Below the pieces are notes generated by a model. That model had not been told where the DNA came from and did no database searches. It saw only the letters and a program-made list of their open reading frames with translations. This document shows, in pieces, positions 60,409 through 64,000 of a stretch of 64,000 nucleotides of DNA (the first letter of the stretch is position 1; every line of letters begins with the position of its first letter). This DNA is from Desulfotruncus arcticus DSM 17038 (lineage in GTDB: Bacteria; Bacillota; Desulfotomaculia; Desulfotomaculales; Desulfallaceae). The DNA lies in NCBI RefSeq assembly GCF_900113335.1, contig NZ_FOOX01000022.1:1-64000 (forward strand), in the 5' to 3' direction. Made by a program: the position numbers and the translations under genes.

Positions 60409-60524
60409 TAAATATGCTCATTTTATAGCAAACTTAAAATTATAATGCAGGACAATTGTTGATAAACAATGTAAATTTCTTTGGAAAGATTACATGCAAT
60501 TCCGAACCATTATAGTAACGTAAA

Positions 60525-60568
60525 AAGCAGTAACAAAGTTACATTAAAATGTAACTTTGTTACTGCTT
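60525..60568 (-). terminator. Perfect 21-bp hairpin
   Basis: AAGCAGTAACAAAGTTACATT (60525-60545, first 20 shown by its ends AAGCAG and ACATT) pairs exactly with 60548-60568 across a two-base loop. It lies past the binding-protein gene on the minus strand and is followed there by TTTTTA, so it is probably that gene's terminator. Confidence 0.6.
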
Positions 60569-60674
60569 GTATATGCTTTACTAATTTGGTATAAGAAAAC
60601 TTGATTTGTTCTATGGTTGGAGTTCCGGGCTCCAGCCTGCTGATCAACTGTGTAATATAGCCGGTTTCCGGTAA

Positions 60675-62216
60675 CTACTGTGCCAGCCAGGCCTTATCCA
60701 GGCTGGGTTTAAAAAACGGATCTATAGTTAAATCCTTAACATCTTTTCTGACGGCATACAGGCATACATCATGGAATAACGGGCTGAGCGGCACGTCCCG
60801 GGCAACCAGCTCCTGCAGTCTGGCGTAATCTGCTTGCCTTTGAGATTGGTCCCCTTCGGCACAGGCAGCTTCAACCAGCCTGTCCGCCTCGAGGTTGGAG
60901 TAACCAATGCCGCGCTGGTTGTTCATTTGCCCCCGTGAATAAACCCAGCGGCCGAAAAAGAAATCAGGATCGCCGGTCATCAGCGAATAAGGGGTTAATG
61001 AAAGGTGATAATCGCCGTTTTGCAAGGCTTCCGCCCAGGCGCCCGCTTCCAGCACCTGCAATTCAACGTTCAGGCCAAGGGTTTTAAACTCCGACTGCAT
61101 TACTTCGGCAATGGGCTTGTACGGCCAGCGGTTGGCCAGGGCCGAGTTTATGGCGAACACCACTTTATGTGGTTCCGTATTTTTTACCTGTGCCCCAAGG
61201 GCAACGGCTTCTTCACGGTCGGTTTTCCACAGCCCGTCGACTGCCCACGCGCCGGCCAGACTGCTAAACACGGTTCCCGCCGGTTCGCCGTATCCGTATA
61301 ATAACTGGTCGACCAGTTCATCGCGATCAATAAGAAGGTTGACCGCGCGGCGCAGCGCCGGGTCGTCGAAGGGAGGTTTTTGGTTGTTGAAAAGCAGGTA
61401 ATGCGAGGTGGTCACGGGACGTGACAGCAGTTCCAGGCTGCTGTCCCCCTCTATTACCGGCGCCTGCTCCGGAAGGATGCCACCCACGTCGACTACGGCC
61501 TGCACTTCTCCGGTTTGCAGGGCGGCCAGGCGGGTGGCCGGGTCCGGTATCACCTTGAACAGCACTCTTTCCAGTTTGGGCTGGTCACCCCAGTAATCGT
61601 CGTTGCGGATTACTTCCAGCTCTTCTCCGGACTTGTGCCCTGCGTACTTGAACGGCCCCGTGCCGATGGGGGACACGATTTTCCCGCCGGCGTCAAAGCT
61701 GGCCGGGCTGAATATGGGGCAGCCGTGGTAAGCCGCCTTGGCCGGGAAAGCCGGCTCCGGTAAGGAAAAGCTGAACTTCACCCGGTCCTCGCTCAGGGCT
61801 TCCACCCTGTCCAGGTGCAAAAAGGTTTCGTACTCGTCGAATTTCAGGTTGTGCTTAAACCGCATCACGCTTTGCACAACGGCGTCGGCGTTCAGAGGCG
61901 TGCCGTCGTGAAACCGGATATTGGGCCTGAGGTCAACCAGCCATGTTTTGCCCCCATCCTCCGGCGCCAGTTTTTCAGCCAGCTGGGGATACGGCTCCAG
62001 GTTTTCGTCCAGGTAGGTGAGGCTTTCCCACACTCCCGTGCTGCCGTGCACGCAGCTGCCGGATTCCGGACCGCTGTAAAAGTCCCTGCCCACCCCGACG
62101 ACAAGCTCCTGCGCAACCGTTCCTGACGTGTCCCCCGGGCCGCCGCACCCGGCCAGCAGCAGCATGGCGACAAGCAATACGGCTAAATAAAATAACTTTC
62201 CCTTGCCTTTGCCCAT
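60675..62216 (-). CDS. ABC transporter substrate-binding lipoprotein, family 5
   Basis: A 513-aa exported binding protein of the oligopeptide/nickel group. The signal peptide ends in LLLAGC. WESLTYLDENLEPYPQLAEK, RPNIRFHDGTPLNADAVVQS and LFNNQKPPFDDPALRRAVN are the family blocks. Relatives bring in peptides, nickel chelates or opines. Nickel would fit the LarA-like racemase, but the ligand cannot be read. Composition is richer in G+C than the island. It is the last gene of the operon with the two ATPase genes. Confidence 0.8.
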   Translation of the reverse strand: MGKGKGKLFYLAVLLVAMLLLAGCGGPGDTSGTVAQELVVGVGRDFYSGPESGSCVHGSTGVWESLTYLDENLEPYPQLAEKLAPEDGGKTWLVDLRPNIRFHDGTPLNADAVVQSVMRFKHNLKFDEYETFLHLDRVEALSEDRVKFSFSLPEPAFPAKAAYHGCPIFSPASFDAGGKIVSPIGTGPFKYAGHKSGEELEVIRNDDYWGDQPKLERVLFKVIPDPATRLAALQTGEVQAVVDVGGILPEQAPVIEGDSSLELLSRPVTTSHYLLFNNQKPPFDDPALRRAVNLLIDRDELVDQLLYGYGEPAGTVFSSLAGAWAVDGLWKTDREEAVALGAQVKNTEPHKVVFAINSALANRWPYKPIAEVMQSEFKTLGLNVELQVLEAGAWAEALQNGDYHLSLTPYSLMTGDPDFFFGRWVYSRGQMNNQRGIGYSNLEADRLVEAACAEGDQSQRQADYARLQELVARDVPLSPLFHDVCLYAVRKDVKDLTIDPFFKPSLDKAWLAQ

Positions 62217-62299
62217 TAATAAATCCTCCCTTCAACAACTGGTTACCGCCACCCTTCTGTCACCGGTCACGTAATCATGTCAGGCGGAGTTTTTGTTTT

Positions 62300-63319
62300 T
62301 TAGAAAAACTGATCAATAATTCTCGGCAGCTGTGCCCGCACCAAACCTTGACCCAGCTCAGCGGGCGCGTGGCAGGCCACCGGGTGCCCGGCTCCGCTTG
62401 CCTGCAGGAGCGGCTCTTCGATCCTGCATTTTTCAACGGCAATGGGGCAGCGGGGGTGGAAGCGGCAGCCCGCCGGCGGGTGCAGCGGGTCGGGCGGTTC
62501 GCCCCGGACCGCCGCCTGCACCCTGCGCCGCAGGTCGGCCCGGGGCACCGCCGCCAGGAGCGCGCGGGTGTAGGGATGGCGCGCTTGTTTTTCCAGTTCC
62601 CGGCAGCCCAGGACTTCCACAAATTTGCCCATGTACATTACCGCCACCCGGTCGCTGATATAACTGACCGCCGCCAGATCATGCGAAATAAAGATATAAG
62701 ACAGGCCCAGGCTTTGTTTCAATTCTTTCAGCAAGTTAAGAATCTGCGCCTGGATGGAAACGTCCAGGCTGGATACCGGCTCGTCACAAACAATAATCCC
62801 GGGTTGCGGCGCCAGCGCCCGGGCGATGTTGATGCGCTGCCGCTGTCCCCCGCTGAACTCGTGGGGGTAACGGGAAGCGAGGCCGGGGTCCAGACCGACG
62901 GTTGCAAGCAGTTCCCCAACCTTTTGCCGGATACCCTGTTTAGAGGCTATCCGGTAGTTGGCCAGGGGTTCGCTGATAATGGAACCGACGGTTTGCCTGG
63001 GGTTCAGGGAAGAGTAAGAATCCTGAAAGATAATCTGTATTTTTCGGCGCAGCTGGCGCATCCGGTTTTCCGGTAAGCGGGTAATGTCCCGGCCGTCCAG
63101 AGTTATTTTACCCGCCGTGGGTTCTTCCAGGCGTAACAGCAAACGTCCCAGGGTGCTTTTGCCGCAGCCGCTTTCGCCCACCAGCCCCAGCGTTTCCCCG
63201 CGTTCCAGTTGGAATGATACTCCGTCGACGGCCCTGATTAATTCTCCGGAGCGGGCCAACAGGCCGTTCTCCGCAGGGTAAGCTTTGGCCAGACCGGCTG
63301 CCTCAAGCAAACTCATCAT
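62300..63319 (-). CDS. Oligopeptide/nickel ABC transporter ATPase, OppF/DppF type
   Basis: A 339-aa ATPase. Walker A is VGESGCGKSTL, the signature FSGGQRQRI and Walker B IIVCDEPVSSLDV. The C-terminal CRFHPRCPIAVEKC motif is the Cys-rich Opp/Dpp end that holds an iron-sulfur cluster in some members. The frame is open upstream to 63550, but ATG 63319 overlaps the stop of the preceding gene (ATGA) and gives a normal length. It powers uptake with the second ATPase and a permease pair outside the window. Confidence 0.85.
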   Translation of the reverse strand: MMSLLEAAGLAKAYPAENGLLARSGELIRAVDGVSFQLERGETLGLVGESGCGKSTLGRLLLRLEEPTAGKITLDGRDITRLPENRMRQLRRKIQIIFQDSYSSLNPRQTVGSIISEPLANYRIASKQGIRQKVGELLATVGLDPGLASRYPHEFSGGQRQRINIARALAPQPGIIVCDEPVSSLDVSIQAQILNLLKELKQSLGLSYIFISHDLAAVSYISDRVAVMYMGKFVEVLGCRELEKQARHPYTRALLAAVPRADLRRRVQAAVRGEPPDPLHPPAGCRFHPRCPIAVEKCRIEEPLLQASGAGHPVACHAPAELGQGLVRAQLPRIIDQFF

Positions 63320-64000
63320 AGCACCGCCCCGGATGCCGGTAGCACGGCAGGGTGGTGACAGGCCACCAGGTGGCCGGAACAAACGGGTTGCAAGACGGGC
63401 TTTTCCCGCCGGCACCGTTTGTCTGCCCCGGGGCAGCGGGGAGCGAAGGCGCAGTGTCCGGGCAATTCCAAAAGGTTGGGCGGCTGTCCCGGCACCGGTT
63501 TCAGCTTGTTCGCCCCGCCCAACCGGGGAATGGAATGCAGCAGGGCGCAAGTATAAGGGTGCCCGGGGTTTTCAAAAATTTCCACAGCCGGGGCTTGCTC
63601 CACAATAGCACCCGCGTACATCACCGCCACCTCGTCGGCCATTCCGGCAACGACCCCCAGATCGTGGGTAATCAGGACAATGGCGGTGTGGAACTCACTT
63701 TTGAGCCGGTTAAGCTCGCCCAGGATTTGGGCCTGCACCGTCACATCCAAAGCGGTGGTCGGCTCGTCGGCAATCAACACTTTTGGTTGGAGAGCCAGGG
63801 CTATGGCAATCAGCACCCGCTGCCTCTGGCCGCCGGAAAGCTGGAAGGGGAAGCGGTTGTACATCTTACCCGGGTTGGGCAGGCCCACCTTGGCCAGTAA
63901 GGCCAGCGTTTTGTCGCGGGCTTCCAGCCCGGAGAGGTTCAGGTGGGACAAAATAGTTTCGGATACCTGTTTGCCAACGGTAAGCACCGGATTGAGCGAC
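63316..64000 (-). CDS. Oligopeptide/nickel ABC transporter ATPase, OppD/DppD type, partial
   Basis: The 3' part of an OppD/DppD-type ATPase. The visible residues begin within SLNPVLTVGKQ, just after the Walker A region outside the window. LSGGQRQRVLIAIAL, LIADEPTTALDVT and GHCAFAPRCPGADKRC follow. It overlaps the OppF start by four bases (ATGA), typical of the operon. The frame is still open at 64000, so the start and Walker A are missing here. Confidence 0.85.
   Translation of the reverse strand, partial: SLNPVLTVGKQVSETILSHLNLSGLEARDKTLALLAKVGLPNPGKMYNRFPFQLSGGQRQRVLIAIALALQPKVLIADEPTTALDVTVQAQILGELNRLKSEFHTAIVLITHDLGVVAGMADEVAVMYAGAIVEQAPAVEIFENPGHPYTCALLHSIPRLGGANKLKPVPGQPPNLLELPGHCAFAPRCPGADKRCRREKPVLQPVCSGHLVACHHPAVLPASGAVL

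Noticed and set aside
60525..60568. 21-bp perfect palindrome as a CRISPR-like repeat or attachment site
   Set aside because: It occurs once, has no spacers or partner, and lies where the binding-protein gene needs a terminator.

Overview
The window reads as chromosome from an anaerobic, Gram-positive, Peptococcaceae-like clostridium of the Desulfotomaculum / Pelotomaculum / Desulfosporosinus kind. This is inferred from strong AGGAGG ribosome sites, frequent TTG and GTG starts, a glycyl-radical enzyme, ferredoxin-linked 2-oxoacid oxidation, TAXI-TRAP transporters and a sigma-54 activator. No rRNA, tRNA, CRISPR array or intact transposase was seen. No species can be named from sequence alone.

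Bases 1-13,400 are a worn accessory zone. It holds two nitroreductase-family genes, an Fe-S flavoprotein, two phosphoesterases, a class III aminotransferase, a lipoprotein, an XRE regulator and a small ATPase. Between them lie several decayed or duplicated pieces: a broken ImmA-like peptidase, a fragment of a SagB-type oxidoreductase, a frameshifted SDR, a truncated copy of an 84-aa gene, and a phosphatase gene sitting inside the remains of a chemoreceptor-like 5' end.

Bases 13,400-60,400 look like an organosulfur catabolic island. (a) 13.4-20.4 kb: GntR regulator, MFS transporter, SDR, a glycyl-radical enzyme whose active-site residues fit isethionate/dihydroxypropanesulfonate sulfite-lyases, and its activase. 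(b) 20.7-34.1 kb: a UbiD-family decarboxylase, then an SlcC-like and a ComC-like sulfolactate dehydrogenase, a chemoreceptor, an ArsB/NhaD-type permease, a TAXI-TRAP system, a TauE sulfite exporter and an IclR regulator. (c) 34.3-44.6 kb: a four-subunit 2-oxoacid:ferredoxin oxidoreductase, a SucCD-type ligase, a second TAXI-TRAP, a second Ldh2-family dehydrogenase and a LarA-like racemase. (d) 44.9-48.1 kb: an orphan permease and SuyAB, the (R)-sulfolactate sulfo-lyase. (e) 48.5-53.3 kb: fumarase and succinate dehydrogenase/fumarate reductase. (f) 53.4-60.4 kb: a FadR-type regulator, a degenerate UxaA homologue, a PrpR-type sigma-54 activator, and a divergent operon with an acyl-CoA-dehydrogenase-like protein lacking both usual catalytic glutamates plus a class III CoA-transferase. 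That pair matches the 3-sulfinopropionyl-CoA desulfinase system known from aerobes.

Together the genes suggest that sulfonates and a sulfinate are imported, isomerised by dehydrogenases or a nickel-pincer racemase, and cleaved by three different C-S lyases. The carbon (pyruvate, a C2 or C3 carbonyl, propionyl-CoA) would enter a TCA arc, and sulfite would be exported or respired. Several promoters on both strands carry a GGTAT-N-ACCA-like element just downstream of the -10 box, as if one FadR-type repressor co-ordinates the modules. Bases 60,600-64,000 are visibly more G+C rich and hold an oligopeptide/nickel-type ABC transporter that runs off the window.
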